Of a DNA stretch of 64,000 nucleotides, positions 24,501-39,300 are shown piece after piece (the stretch's first letter is position 1; the number at the start of each line of letters is the position of its first letter). Under the pieces are notes generated by a model. It saw nothing but the letters and a program-made list of their open reading frames with translations. It ran no database searches and was not told the origin of the DNA. The translations under genes were made by a program, and so were the position numbers. The stretch spans positions 248,001 to 312,000 of the forward strand of contig WBMW01003826.1 in assembly GCA_013396635.1 (NCBI GenBank), written 5' to 3'. The DNA is from Penelope pileata (taxonomy: Eukaryota > Chordata > Aves > Galliformes > Cracidae).

Positions 24501-27500
24501 AGTTTCCTTCACAAGTGACTTGTCCTCAAACTGCAGTTAAGATTAGAACAAATATTTTAAAGATACATTTCAAAATTATTTTGAAACAAAAATAAAAAAT
24601 GGATACTGTCCAAGGTGATTCCTGCTGTTGTGGTCTTATTTTACATTGTTGAATAATATAAAATGAAAGATTCATAGCCACTTTTCAAATTAAATTGCAA
24701 AACACATCATATTCCCCTAGTGAAAATGAACAACAAAATAGAGAATAACATTTAGGAGAAGAACAAACAGTGAAATTGGATGCTTAATCGGAGATTCTTA
24801 GAGATAGAATTATGAAAACTCTGTAATTTCAGTAAGTGAATAAATTAGGTAAATTTTTTTAGTAAGAATTGTCTTCTGGCAGGCTTCCAGTGAAGTCAAA
24901 GGGAATTCTTCCTCTGTCCTGAAATGCAGGATCAGGCAGGAAAAGTGGTTTACCATGCAGAAAAAGTTCCAGATGATTACAATGAAAGAGTCTGTGATAA
25001 TTACATAAATCACCTGCTAAGCATTTAAGATGATTACGTTGTCTTTCAAAAAGTCATCAGCTCCCAAAAAATGATATTAAAATTGTAGACGACACTGTGA
25101 CAAACTGCCAGCACAATCATATTTCTAACAGTACTGTACTCCAGCTCAGTAAGCCCTAAAAGACTTGGCCATTTTCTTCTCTTTTTGTCATTTCTGTCAT
25201 TTCCCCCATTCTTAATATTTTCATATTAAGAACTTGTAGATCTTTCTTGTTCTGTTAGATCTTGTTCTCTGTTGGCAACAAAGCGTCATCCCAAAGAAAT
25301 GGCTTTTTCTCTTCTCCTTACTACATTTTCCTTCTTGTCCCCAAAGTCATTTTTTTAAACCTTAAATGTATTTTATGTAACACTGCATTATTCCAAAATG
25401 ATTAGAACTCTGTCCTACAAGAATTTAGGAGTAATTTTATTTATGTGATTCATTCTCAGAGTTAAATGGAAGTACACATATAAATTTAGTACTGTGGGAA
25501 TTTGTACCTTCAGGACCTAAACAACGTTTCAAGTGTACATTTCATACATTTAAATTAGTATTATAGATTATTTATTTGCACTGCTGGGACTAAAATCAGG
25601 AAAAACTAATCTGCGCACTTGTTTCAGAGAATGTGGGAACTTTCTTTTTTATAGTCCATAGTAATTGATTGCTCTAATGTAAGTTGGATTTTGAAACGTA
25701 GCTGCTGATTATTTATGTTTCAAAGATTATGCATTCTCAGGAAAAAAAAAATTGCTGAGAAGTTTTTTCAGTCAGGTTAATCAAGAAGAATTTAGCAAGT
25801 TTTGCTTCTCAAGGACTGGAAGTTTCAGTCACTGCCAGCTAACATATCTGTTTTCTGAAAGTATTTCCTTGCACAAAGGCTACCAGTGTTAAATGAGCTC
25901 CGCTGTACTGTGGCTGAAGTGATTTGTTTGAATGATTCACTGCAACAACTGGACAGCCTTTACCTGATGAGCTCTTAGTGTCCAGAGTCATCTATGGAAG
26001 TTAAAAAGAGCTTGATCTTTTGTACTACATCTGTTTAAAGTATTTCCTATACTATGTCACAGTATGAAAGAAAAGGACACCAAAAAAAACCAATAAGCCC
26101 AGGAATTTTAAACCAGCCTGGCTTCATTACAATATTTCAATTACATTATTTTTAGATAAACATGCATGAGAATAATTTGATATATGGTGTTTCTGGATGT
26201 GTTACATGAAGAATGTACAATTTCTCTTCTTTCATTAAGATTAAAACACAGTAGAAAGCAATATCACACTCTGAATTAGCATTCCCAGAGTACTTATGCT
26301 CTCAGTTCCTTTCAGAACGGAAATGTGTCTTCGTTATGAATTTACACAAACCTAAATCTAACTAAATTCTAACTTCACTGTAGCAAGTTCTACATTTAGC
26401 ATATTCTGCATAGAAACACCCCATAGCAAGAATGTGTTAGCTTGTTGTTAATTAGGCCTAATAGCCTGAACAGTTATGCAAGTGTAACCTGGGTATAACA
26501 GCAGTGTTTTTCTCACTTTTCTCAGCGTTGGCTATATTTAGCATTTGAATGTACTATTATTTTCCCATCTTCATTCATTTATCTTTTTTTAAAAACCCCT
26601 CTTTTAAATGTCGATCAATGTGAAGCGATCTCCATAAGAATTCTGCATATTGACGTTCTGCTCAGCTGCTCATTTCTTTCTTATTCTCAAGCAGCAATTT
26701 CCCAGAGCCTGCTAAAATCAACAGCCTGACAGAACACACATACATCTGGTACCACAGTGTTTCATTATGGTGGAGTTAGGTTACATTTCATTAACACCTG
26801 CCTTCTGAATATTAAGACCGTAGTATGGCCACTTAATATAGCAACAGTTTTTATGCAATTATGTTCCTTTTTCCTAACTGGGAACCTCATGTTCTCTCAC
26901 TGCCACCTCTTTATGAACCTAAGTTGAAGCAAACCCAGAAGCATCAGGTACTGATAGCACATGTGTGTAGTACTATGCACTTCTGCTGGAGCAGCTAGAA
27001 TTTTACTGTAACTGTTTTGTCAATAAAGATTTTGATTTTTCTGTTTTTGATAGATTCTACATAATCACAGCTCCCTTTGGCTTCAGCTTGTGTTTGTGGT
27101 AGTCAGGAGTTCTTATAAGTAGGCACTTAATGTCTGAGTGGGTATATATGTACAGTCTAGCCCATTAATTAATGCAGCAGTGTTTATTTCAGGAAGTCCC
27201 TATAGTGGTACAAATTACGGCTCCACTAAACTCAGTATAGATTTTTCTTGTTTACTGTAGGTTATCTAATATTGGAGTGTACGATGATAGTGATCTTTTC
27301 CTTCGTCATTAAGGGAGAAAATATCAAAGAAAATGTACAACACAATACTTGCACAATATAAGGTTATACTTCAGTCTTTAAATGAACAAACCCGATAAGT
27401 GTTTCTGATAATATCACAACTTGCTATATTATACATCAACGTTTCTGTTGGGGGAGCCAAAGAGGAAGAAGAACGGTTGGGCATGGCTCTGATTCTTCAA

Positions 27501-28091
27501 AACACTTAAGGCCAGATCTATAACAGGATGTGTAAGACCTTATCATGATTCACTGGAATTAATATGAGTGAAGTGCCTAAACAGTAGGTAAGTGCTTCAG
27601 TACTATTTTTGTTTTACGTGTATAAAAACTTTTGCAATCTATAAAGTGTCCTGTTGGATATGATGAGAGTATGGATCAAAGTAAAAGTATTCACTTGCTC
27701 TGCAGGATTGGAGATTATACTAAGTCTTTGCTTCTGTATCAGTTACACTGATGTTTCATTAGTGTGAAACAATATTTATATAGAACATAAAATAATAATT
27801 CATAATGCTTTAGAGCTTCCTGTCTACACATTTCATTCTTTAAGAAACAGAATAGCATAGTGGAATACAATTTTCTGTTTGTAACTTGTATATATTTTTC
27901 TTCTTTCTTTGTGTACTTGATACTTTCTTCCTGATGTTCCTTTGAAGAACAAAATCAGAATATAAAGATAGAATTTCTTTATCATGCAAGGAGCTGCATT
28001 CACAAAAGAAAGCTGCAGAATGGATTATAATGATAAATTAATAATAGATTTTAAGTAAAAGAAAAACTATGAAAGTGGTAAGGCTCCAAAA

Positions 28092-28111
28092 CACAGCACA
28101 GCACAGCACAG
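28092..28111. repeat. (CACAG)4 microsatellite
   Basis: Four near-perfect copies of a CACAG pentamer. Confidence 0.85.
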
Positions 28112-28237
28112 TAAATTTAATACATGAATGCAAAAATCAGTATTAGCTACTAATAAAAATGTGCATTTGATTTTTCAGCCAATAAAATTGTTGTCACTAT
28201 TAAAATACTATTATTAGAAGCCACAAAGGAAACAGGA

Positions 28238-28296
28238 TACTGTAATTTTTATTTTTTAATTTTTTATTTTTTTTATTTTTATCTTTTTTTTTTTTG
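28238..28296. repeat. T-rich low-complexity tract
   Basis: Almost only T and A for about 60 bases. On the minus strand it would be an A-rich tail after a short non-repetitive stretch, but I could not recognise any retroposed source. Confidence 0.75.
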
Positions 28297-28923
28297 GTTC
28301 TGGACTGCCCAAAGGGTTGAAATGGCTGCCTCCCACTTCTGTGGAGATAATAAAAAAAAAATGAAGTCAAGATTTTCACAGGTGTAGTGGAAAACAGAAG
28401 AAAAACAGACATAGAAAAATGCACATGCATAAGGGAGCAATAATACCCAGAAGGGCATAGTTCAATTGAAACTCTACCACGGTTTTCTTCTTACTGTCAT
28501 CTTGTTCGTTTATAACTATTCATGTTGTGATTGAAAGATTTGTTTTGATTCCTTTTGTAAGAAAAAACCTTCTTATTGAGCATATGTATGTGTATTCTTT
28601 ATATTAAAGTATGTTATATAAAATGCTGTTAATGACCTGTAAAGAACTACTTCACTGTTAGGAGGTTTTTATATCAAAATAAGCAATTATAGATATACAT
28701 ATAGATGTATTGATTCCTGCTGCCCTTTTTCAGGTTTGATACGTTGAGTGAGGGGAAGAAAGATGTGTGCACCAGTACTCAAGGGCTTGTTTGTATTCTG
28801 CCATCAGAAGAGTATCTTATAGTTGATAAGGTAGTATCTTATCATCAACTGAACCTATTCAAGAAAACCCAAATCTTTCCTGAATGTGGCCTGTCTAGCA
28901 AGCATGTGCATAGAGATGATGAA

Positions 28924-28983
28924 AACAAACAACAACAACAACAAAAAAAACAACAAAAAAAACACCAAAAACCACAAAAACCA
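28924..28983. repeat. (CAA)n / A-rich low-complexity tract
   Basis: CAACAACAACAACA-type repeats pass into interrupted A runs. This is the source of the Gln/Lys-rich reading frame here, which is not a gene. Confidence 0.85.
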
Positions 28984-31900
28984 GAGTAAATGCTAACAGG
29001 GAATGTGCTTTTGTGGTGCATGTGTGCCATATATGAAATTAATGGGGAATTTATAGACATTAATATACAGTAATGTAAGCTCAATAATAAAAGGTTGTTA
29101 AAATGCCAATATAAAAATTGAAAGAAGTCTAACATAGGAGAATGAGAGAGCTAGTCATGTGAAGAAAAGTAGGATATTACAAGCATAACTTAAATATGGC
29201 TTGAAGATTACATTAACTGGGCTATTAACAATGAAAAATATACATTAGATGAAGCCAGCAGAAATGTGAAATGAGAAGTTTGTGAAATGAGAAGACTACA
29301 CCTTCTCTATAAGCAACTGCTCTTAGGACTGAGACTACTTTATCCCCTTTCGCTTTGGCGCCGAGAACCTGTACAAGAGTGTAAACTGTTGTTTATACTC
29401 TTCAGTCAGCCATTGAATTCAATGTGGAGAGCCATGCTATGAGAGAAGGATTCCCTTTTTCCTTCTTTCCTGTGGCAAGTGTTCATATCGACTAACTTGA
29501 TCTTTGAGTGAAGAACAGTGAGCACCTGACAATTCCTGAGGCTGCAATGTCATTAGGGGTTGAATTTGGATGTATCTCAGAGAATAAAAGTGTTTTAGGA
29601 ATATTGTATATTCCTCCTTCTCAGAAAGAGCAGCCCGAGTGTGAAATGACTGAGGAAATGAAAAGGCATATGGAAAGGTCAAGAGAGCTGCAGGAGTAAT
29701 GGCAGATTTTCTTAACCTAGTCATAGATGTGGAAGAATCAAGTGGAAGAAATGAAGCTAGTAGTGTGTATGTAAGATAGAACACAGCCGCAGTTTTCTAC
29801 ATAATAAGTTTCAAAATACTTTGAGCAAAAATACTGCTGAGAATCACAAAACCTACAAATATGGAGAAGAAGTAAGTCTGGAAGATGTCAAGCTTAAACC
29901 TGAAATTAAAACTAAAAATAGAGGTGAAACAGAGGTGTGTCCTATTAAAAATCAAACGTACAGGAACTAATAATTAGAATCCAAAGGGCTGAGGTACTAG
30001 GGAACTCAAAAGATAATTCCATACAATTATTGAACACAGCAAAGGTAGTTGGTGCTGCAAATTGAGAATGAATATAATAAAAATATTAATACATAAAATA
30101 CTAATAAATTATTAACACAGAATTAAGAACATTGCCACATAATTTTGGATTTGACTAATAAACCTTGTATGGTAAATTATATTAACATTGATTTTAGTGT
30201 TGTGAAGGGTACCTTCTATTAATTCTTGAAATATTGTTGATGTTGCTCATTTTTCCTTGTGCTGGAAAATGGGAATTGAAAGATTATATTCCTAAAGCAA
30301 CAAAACATTGGAATCTTCCAATTGACTTTTTGGGGTGGACTTTATTTATTTATTCTTTGTGTAAATTCCAAATCTTGAATTATGGTTGGTAGCCTATGCT
30401 CTGTTAGTTCTTGAGGGGTCACCAAAGTGTAGCTAAGGTAAGCAGAATTAATAACATGAGGTTGAAGTTTACTACATGGTAGGTCATACCTCCTTGCAGG
30501 GGCTGCTAATGTTGAAATCATCACCTTAGCTGAATATAAATTACATCTTCCTCAGAGCAAGTGCAAGTGGCCTACATAATATCACCTCAGTGCTTTCTGT
30601 AATGTAAAATTGTCAAGTATTGTCCTCGATTCTACTGTGGAATGTTTGCAGCACTTAAGTAACCAAAAGGTACCTTGGTAACTCTATGCAGAAGAATCTA
30701 TTGGACAGTTTTTTGCTGCTCCCACCTATTCTTGCAGGGATGTGGTATGCAGTACTTCAAGGCCCACGCCACTTAGAATGGACCAGAGACCATTTTAAAA
30801 TGTGCAATTACCTAAACTGACCTCAAACTATATTTAGTTTTCATGTATTTTGTAATGTTCAACAAATTAGTGCAAAAACCTTTTGTAACTGGATTGGAGA
30901 AGGAAGCAGAAATAAATTTTCAGTATAATTTGATTGGATCAATTTTTCAGAATGTGACCTACATGAATACTTAACACTGCTTTTTTCTAGGTTTAATTCC
31001 TATCTGCCAAGCTGATGACAGCTTTTTTTTCTTTGGCACACACAAAGCAACTTCACTTTCCCAAAGTGAAATACATCTTTTTTCTAAGATTCATGATAGA
31101 AAAAGATAATTACACTAAAGGACAATATGCTAAATGATCAAATTCTAATAATTTAACCTAATGAGACTTCACTGTGTATAAATCAGTAGAATTCAGACTA
31201 TGGGATCATGTTTATCTCTGGGGGAAAAAGCACATTTTTTTAGTAATGTTAAACAAGGAATGAGTGTAGCCGAAGTTTGCATGTGTAGAAGGAATACAAT
31301 CTCAACCAGTTTATTCATCGTCTACATATGATACTGTAACATATAATTAGGTTTCTACTACACAGTTAATCATAGAGGCTGGTTTCAGATGACGTGCAGT
31401 GGCTGGCTGCTATCCATGCATTTTTACTGTGTTGGGAAAAAAAAAAATTGTTGATAGTGTCAAATTCATATTCATGAATGTCTGTGGTTGAGAGTGACCT
31501 AGTAACACATAACACTACATTTTTATTTTGTCATGATTGAAGGATCAATACATTTAAACTTCTCTATTTGGAAAAAGGTAGAGGCAGAACACTTTCTTCA
31601 GTCTTCCTGGAAGCTTCCAAGTTTATTTTCCTCATGGCTATGTTTAGAGCTACCTCTATTTGTTCAGTGAACATAATGGGCTCAGGGCATAGATCAGAAG
31701 AGATACTGGCCACAGGAGCCTACAATTAAGGTAATAAATTATGTTGTGGATCATGTATATTCCTAATAAAGCAACACATCAAATATATTCTCATACTGAT
31801 GAGTAATAATACTTCCTAAATAATTGATTAGGACTACCTGGTCATTGGGAGGCATATTTCCAGGGAAGAAAATGCTTGCTTTCTACAGAATGCAAGTCAC

Positions 31901-34805
31901 CTTGGAAGAAGGCACCTTTGTGTTCCACTGGTCTATAAGAACAGCCATACAGAGACTGAGAAGGAGAATGGAACAGAATAGGATGGCAGAACAGAGGTTT
32001 ATCTCATAGAGACTTAGAAGGTAAAGAAATTGAACAAAATCCTGGCCTGCCTGAAATCTCCTGCAAAATTCTCATTTACTCTGATAGGATTTAGACGAAG
32101 AAATCTGGAGTTTATCTTTAAACTCAGCCAGAACTCTGATTTAAAAAAATCCAAGTAGACAAATTCATAGTTGTTAAATGGCAGAACAGTAATCTAAAGA
32201 CTTTAACCTTTATATGAAATAACTTGCTTTCCTATCCTCAGCCTTTTTTGGACTAATGCTGGCTTGAGGGGATTTGTTACACTTGGATGAAATATCTGAG
32301 ACAAAAAGCTCGATGAATCATGCAAAAAAGCAGAGAAAGTACTGGGAGATGCAGAGGGAAAGATTGCTTGTTAGGGGATTAAATAGAAGGGAGAATGGAA
32401 ATGAATAATTTTTTGAACACATAAAAATACCACCTGAAACAGAAACCTGCAGCTCTACAAAAATGTACTCTAGAGACTTTAGGGAAAACTAATTTTAAAT
32501 GCTGTTTTTCCATGTCCTCTTGTATAGAGGTTTATGTCTGATCTATGGCTATTAAGGATGAAACCCTCCCATGTTAAGAACCAATACTGGGCCTACATAC
32601 TCCCTAAATCTCACTTAAACTTTCCAAATTGGGTGTAAGCAAGACAATAAAATGCTGTGCACTATTGTGAATAATGCCAGAGAGCACATTTTCAAGTTTA
32701 TATAATGAGATAGAAATAACAATTCATTTTTTTCTTCGAATAAGCAGTGAAATGCTCTCACCATGGGTCAACAATGTCCCATTGTTTTGTTATCACCTGC
32801 ATGCTTTAGGCAAATATTTCTTTTCATATTCAATTGCTATACTGCATAGGCTTATTATATAGAGAGTTGTCTGAGTTAGGTTACATTTATATTCAAATGA
32901 CAAGTCATGATTCATTTTTTAAAAGATCCTTTGATAGCACTAAATAGCCTGATTAGAAATATATCATTATGGTACATTATGTCAACCAAATCTTTATGAA
33001 GCAGCATTCAGACTGCCTTTAATGTTTATCTTCAGTGACGTCCAGAAACGGAGACTGAAGCCAAGCATGGTCATGCAGAGAATGGAAATTCGAGATTTTT
33101 TTTTCATTTACAATAAACACACCCAGCTGGGAGCACAGCTGCTAACTAGGGAGACAAAGCTCTAGCTTCCTGCTACCTGGGAGGGTCTAATTACAAAACT
33201 ACGTAGACTGCCTCTCAAAACTACAAATGCGGGGTCAGGAGTAATTTAGGAATGGTCCAGAATATTGTCAAAGCAAGGCATCTGAAACAATACCATATCA
33301 CTAAGCAGTGGGAATATTTTATACGGTAATATAAATCCAAAGAGTTATTAAATGAAACTGAAGTAATATGATTCCAGGAGCATTTGACTTAAAAATCCTA
33401 ATTGACCCAGTTTGCCAGATCTCCTTTTACAAAGCCATTTGGAAAAAGAAAATTTCAGGAAAAAGAAGGACACCAAGCCAATCCACTGTCTCTTCTTGTA
33501 AGTGGAATTTTTAAACAGAAAAATAGCCCTTTTCAGCCCAACTTATTTAGAAGATTTCATTAAATGAAGATCTAGAAAATCAGATAGAAAAGTACCACCA
33601 TCTTCCTTATTCTTGTTATAAGAACAAATGTTATGAAAAACTAGGAAGCAAAACTGTCTTCACTATATTTAGATATTCTTGTAATTGCAGTGCAATTTCC
33701 TGCATTTTGGGAGATTTTAAGATACTACAGGAAAAAGATTTTGTAAAAAATAAAACTGAATGTAATTAGTGGCTAGTGAGATGCTGACAAGCATAGATCA
33801 GTAGTTCCAATAAGACCCGTACTCCTGGAGTTTGCAATTGGTTTCCTCTGGTGTGTGTCAATAACCATGTTTCTTTATTCAACTACCAGAAATGGCCAGC
33901 TCCTTTCCTCCACAAAATCATGAACGTTATACCTATCAGGTATGTTTTGTCATGGAATTTTGACACATGGCTTTCTATCTGACAATTAAGTCTGTATTAT
34001 AGACTGAATATGCCTACAAGGTTTGCTGATTAAATTTTGCCTTTCCTCTTTCAGTCATTTTTTTCTATCTTTTTTCATTTTTCCCAGTGAAGGGTACAAC
34101 TTGACATAAAGGTTAAAAATAGAAAATTTAATTATTATACACATATTGTACAGTATGCAAGAGAATCAGTAAACCAATGAAAGTCCAAATATGTCACTTA
34201 AAGATAATAATGAAAATTTAATATCTTTTATCCAGTAAGACAATCCTGCAGGCATGCTTAGAATATCACTGAATCAATTAGCAAGTGAAAAATGGCAGAA
34301 GACAGCAATCAACTGGATGGTGCATGATACATAAGAAGATGATTTCATTGTATATAAAGTCAGGATATAGATTCCTTGGATTGACAGTTATACCCCATGG
34401 TGTGCTTTTTAGTTTCTGGTACTGACGTATATCAGACTGGTTTGAACAAAGAAACAACAAATGCAGAGCTGAGCCGAGCTGTGTGGCTGAGTACACCCAG
34501 ACCTTGAAAGAGTGGAAACAGAAATAGCTGGAGGTGGCCAGCGCAGGAAATTTTTGTAAGAAGAGAAAATCTTCTCTTCCTCAGTCTTCCCACCTCTTTT
34601 TGGACCTGCACAGCAGGAGGAACCAAGAAAAGAGAAACTATTATTCCAGAAGAAGAAACTTAGAAATTCTTCTTTTCTTATCACAGAATGCTACTTCACA
34701 ACCTATGCATGGGAAGTCTGAGAAGCCAAAACCTTCTCAGAAATGTTTTAATTCTCTAATTTTGGGGTTACCTTGTCTGAAATTTCACTAAACAGTGACA
34801 CATTC

Positions 34806-34932
34806 AGGCTGGATGGGGCTTTGAGCAACCTGGTCTAGTGGGAGGTGTCCTTGCCCATGGCAGGGGGGTTGGAACAAGATGATCGCTAAGATCCCTTCCA
34901 ACCTGAACCGTTCTATGATTCTATGATTCTAT
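34806..34932 (+). mobile_element. CR1 3'-end fragment (young subfamily)
   Basis: About 127 bases begin at GGCTGGATGGGGCTTTGAGC and run through GGTCTAGTGGGAGGTGTCC to the terminal repeats TTCTATGATTCTATGATTCT. The fragment is strongly 5'-truncated, which is normal for CR1. It is nearly identical to the 3' ends at 1982-2135 and 45336-45550, indicating relatively recent activity of one subfamily. Confidence 0.92.
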
Positions 34933-36262
34933 AACATGGAAAATTTCAAGGTAGGGGGGAGCTCTATCAATTTTTTTTCTTTATCTCTTGAACTATTTTG
35001 ATCATTCCTGTGTTCTTTGTCTTCAACAATCTGAAGACTCACCACCATGTGACAGTCATGTAGGACTTTATAAAGAACAGTTCTCCACATCAAACCACTT
35101 TGTGATATGTTGTAATGTGCTTTTAGTGCACACTGCTCTTGTGCAGTTGCCGAAGGAACTTAATGTTAATAGTTACAAATAGCTACAAATCACATCTAAA
35201 GGATAGGTCGATCCACATTGATTTTTGATATGGGAATTTATGATCGTGTTTTTGAAAAATGGGGAGCACTGATAGAATATGTCTAAAGTGCTTATGGTCT
35301 TTTCATTCATATTCCATCATGAGATCGTGGCAAACAGTGCAGGCATTTATCTTTAGTGACAATTTAAAACCTCCACCATAACTATCACTCATGCCCTCTT
35401 CAATCACTTATAATCCTATTTTCATTCAAAATCAGAGTAGAATTCCAGACATTTTTCAAATCCATGCATCTATAATTAAAGAACACAGTTCTTTCTTGCG
35501 GTTTGCACCCCAGTGTGTTTTTCCTTCATAATAGATACTAAGGCAATAATTTTCTCAAACATGATATTAACCGCAGTTCTGCCTGATCTTCACCTTCTTG
35601 CATGTTCCCTCTGCACCCTCTGGAATGCATTTCCTCAGCCACCCCCATGGCTCCTTGTGGGGCCTCACCAAGGTCTGCTCCGAAAACAATTCTGAAAGAT
35701 GTTTGAGGGAGCAGCTGCAGACTGGAGCAGCATTGATGAACAGGCTGAAAGTGAAAGGGAAGTAGTTAAATGATGGAGATCATTATTTACACTTCTTAGT
35801 TTTCTACCATTAGGCTATGTTTCAGGAGGGTTCAGGACTCAGGAGTAGATGCTGGCTTATGAGAATGTAGAGCACAAGCTGTATATGCATTTTCATGTGT
35901 AGGATCAGAAGCCAAAAGAATGTTTACTCATTTTTATGAATTAATCAGCTGCAAATCTGCTTCTTCTAAGTGCATAAGGGTTCTATTCTTTCTATGCATC
36001 AGCTTCCTATTGATATTAATGGGAAGTATGTGAGCTTGGTTTTGGTAATATTAGTTTAGTAATAGAAAAACATTTTTCTGTGCTAAGTAATCTAATTGTA
36101 ATTTTCTAGGACATATGGGTCTGTTTTCATCTGTAGATAGGCCTGCAGATGCAATGCAGGCACTAATGCTTGCTACATGGTTTCTCTTTCAATATGCAGT
36201 ACGTACTACCCTTATTTCCATATTATTTCTATTGCTTGATTGGTATGTGGTAAACCTTACTG

Positions 36263-36287
36263 ATCTTCAAGATCGCATCTTGAAGAT
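36263..36287. repeat. Perfect 11-bp hairpin, 3-nt loop
   Basis: ATCTTCAAGAT, loop CGC, then ATCTTGAAGAT. The arms are exact reverse complements, so the site could extrude a short cruciform. Confidence 0.85.
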
Positions 36288-36330
36288 TCCCTCCTGCAGG
36301 AAACAAAACTTCCAATGCACAGTGACACTA

Positions 36331-36370
36331 TTTTGTTGTTTTTTTTGTTTTGTTGTTGTTGTTGTTGTTG
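36331..36370. repeat. (GTT)n microsatellite
   Basis: About seven tandem TTG units at 36350-36370 follow a T-rich start. Confidence 0.88.
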
Positions 36371-39300
36371 ATTGATGTATTTCTATTGATTTTTAAAATT
36401 TTATACAAAACTGTTATTACCTGCAGTTATAGTTCCCTAGCCACACCTTATACCTGGGATACCTACAAATTCTGCTAATTTCTGAGGGTTTTTTTTCTGC
36501 TGTAGACATGAAGATAACTGTGTTAATGGTTCAACAGGCTCAGATAACTTTCTACCAATAGTTACTAGTATGGTAATGGCATAGGCAAGAAAAAGTGAGG
36601 ATTCTTCCAAACCCTGCCAAGTGTTTCTTGCTTATTTAACATTGGAAATAGCATCCCCATGAAACCTACTTTTCACTAACAGCCAGATGATTTCCTGATG
36701 CAAGTGGTCCATGGAAGGGAGTACAGCTCTTATATTCTCTTTTTTATGCAGGCATATATGACAATCTTCGACCTTGTTCTTAATCACAGACAGACAAAAA
36801 AATTGCAGTATTAAAATCTGCTTTAATCTACCACAGAAGTTAAACAGTGAAGATATAGTTAACCGAGCTTTATTTGTTAGTTCTGAGAAAGATTGCTACA
36901 GTAGCCAGAAGACGCACACCTATATATCATAGAGCAGCACAACATCAAGCAAAAAAGGCCTGGTGCAGCTAGCTTCCTGGTAAAAATCCCTCTTAAATCA
37001 CAATAAAAGACTCAATCCCTAGCATAATGCTTTCTGAAAAGAAAAATATGGCCTGCCAGTATCCTGCCTTTAGCTGGGAGGTTGGGAAGATTTCATTCAC
37101 TGTTTATCAGTGTTTATGTCCATGCCCTTTCTGTACAGACAGAAACGTGGTGAAGCAGAAGCTATTTGGGGAATATAAGAAGGCTGGCAAAGGCTTACAG
37201 CAAGATACGAAAATAAAAGGCTCAGTCCTATGTGTTAGAAATGGTAATGTAAACTAGCTCCAAATCTGGGATGAACCCTTCCATTTTTAGATGATTCTAG
37301 TTTTATTTTTACAAAGTTACTAGTCCTGAAATTCTGTTGATAAGAGTTCTTAATCAAATGGTTGTTTTGTACTTCAATTGCATATAGATGGGTAGCTGAC
37401 CAAGAAGGGCAAAAAATAAAATGTCAAATTACTGTGTCAGAAGGTCTGTTGAACCTTCACAACAGTGTGTATTGTGCCAATGTGGCTTCTATCGTGTATT
37501 TATCTGGCTCCTGTGCTAATAAATGAGCTTAACATCTCCCAGAGGATTGACACAGTCCAGCCTTGGATGAGAGAGAATATTTTGTTTTCTATTGAGTATG
37601 GCTTATCTCTGCAGTCTTTCAGAAGTGATGATTCAAAATAATAGGAATAGGAACTGAAATTATTAAGTGCATATATCCAAACATACATAGTTTTTTTTTC
37701 TTGAAGGCCAGGTAAATTATGGATCCACATAGGCAAAGAGGAAACAAAGGCAAGAGGAAACTTCTCTACACAGGGCTCTTCAGTCTAGTAGAGCAGTGCT
37801 CGGTACAAGCAGCCAAGTTTGTCAACAGACAAGCAAGGAAGAAAAAGAAATGTATGAACATGCTACAGTCCCCAGGGTACTAATTTCTCTGGAATCTGTC
37901 TTAATCTTTGTCCTTCCTCCACTTTTTGTGAGTTGTCAGAACGCATATCCACTGCACTGTAGTGCTAGTCTAGGACTTACTCTGCTCTTTTCCAGAGGAA
38001 AACTGACTTAAGAGTGACTGCCTCTGCCCCTGGCACAGTTTTATCATCTACTTAACAAAAGGAAGGGGTTGAACTGAAGTAGTTAAAGCAAGTATCTATG
38101 ATTGTTATTTAATTAAAAACAAGTTTAAATGCAAATTAAACACGGAGTGAAATGCCTGTTTAAGGACAGTCTCTATGGAGCCCTTTAAGCCTTCCACAGA
38201 TAAATTTAAAAGTCCTGACAGATTTTACAGTTTTGTAATCTGTTTCTTTCCCTTACTGCTTCCACAAAAAGCTTCATGTTAGAGGTAAGGAAAAGTTTCT
38301 AGATTGCCTTGTCTGTCCTGTGCCAGGCTTGGATTATGTTCACTGGTATTATGCCAGTTTTCTAGCCACCTCCAGAGTGGCAGCTTATTTTTCCTCTTTG
38401 TCAAGGATACTGTTCTACTGGCAAGGATAGTATGAAAAAAATATATACTCCAGTATTTTCTATGGAGAACAGCCAGGAAAAAAAAGAAAAAAATTGAAGT
38501 AAGGGAAAGAGACTGAGAGACAAAGGAGGAAATAATGAAGTGGAAAGGAAAGAAGTATAGTAACAGCACAGACATTAAGACATTAAGAATCAAACAAAAT
38601 TATCAGGGAAAATATCAGAAATCTAAGAGGAGAAAATCTAAAATTTGATATTATTAGTGAAAAAGACAAGATAAGGAAAAGCTTTTCATCCTTTCATTTT
38701 TTCCACTCCCTAGTATTTTCCTGCCTTGTACCAATTAAATTCTTCCCTACATGATTTTTTCCTTACTAACTCCATTTTTCTCTTTTAGCCAGATGGCTTA
38801 AATGGTATTTTAGTAGATTAGTGGGGCATGCCCTCACTACTGCTTTCTTGCTGTGGTGCATCAGCCTTTATTATGTGTCAGTGCAGTGACTTTCTCAGTA
38901 ACACAATAGCCACAACCTTTGAACAAGACAAAAAATCACTTAAAAGAGAAGTATTAAAACCGAGTGTAATACTAAATAGTCAAAGAAGTAGAAAGTAATA
39001 GCAGGAACTGAAAGAGTAAACTATGACAAAAACAATAACAATCCATATTTCAAACGAAATAAGACTTATGAGTAACTTGCTTACATTTGAGTATCTGAAA
39101 CAATAAAAGAGTTTCCATTATTAATCTGGGAATAAAACTACAGGGCAAACAAGAATAGGCAATAGTTCTGAATCAGACCTCTTCTGTAACAACATTGATT
39201 ACTACAGAGAAGCATAGTTATAATCCAAGTTTGTCAATATATACAAAGACATTATTAGGCGCAGTAAAATTGTTCATTTGCCCAGATTTTCGATAGTAGT

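Larger units (their letters stand above)
21561..34805. other. Intergenic region upstream of KCTD8, no gene recognised
   Basis: About 13 kb with no CR1 copy that I can identify with confidence and no coding potential. The first 2 kb are more balanced in composition; the rest is AT-rich. Simple repeats at 28092, 28238 and 28924 are listed separately. The low repeat content so close to a developmental-type promoter would suit regulatory DNA, but no specific element was recognised. Confidence 0.55.

Noticed and set aside
28238..28350. Processed-pseudogene-like sequence with an A-rich tail on the minus strand
   Set aside because: The non-repetitive part is only about 50 bases and matches nothing recognised. 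The tail is a mixed T/A tract, not a clean polyA.
29356..29376. GGCGCCGAGAACCTG, reminiscent of a retroviral primer-binding site
   Set aside because: No LTR end lies directly beside it and the match to any tRNA 3' end is partial.
29508..29784. Possible LINE endonuclease echo (GILYIPPSQ)
   Set aside because: Only one short motif resembles the endonuclease 'YRPP' region. The surrounding residues do not follow the domain, so it is not supported.
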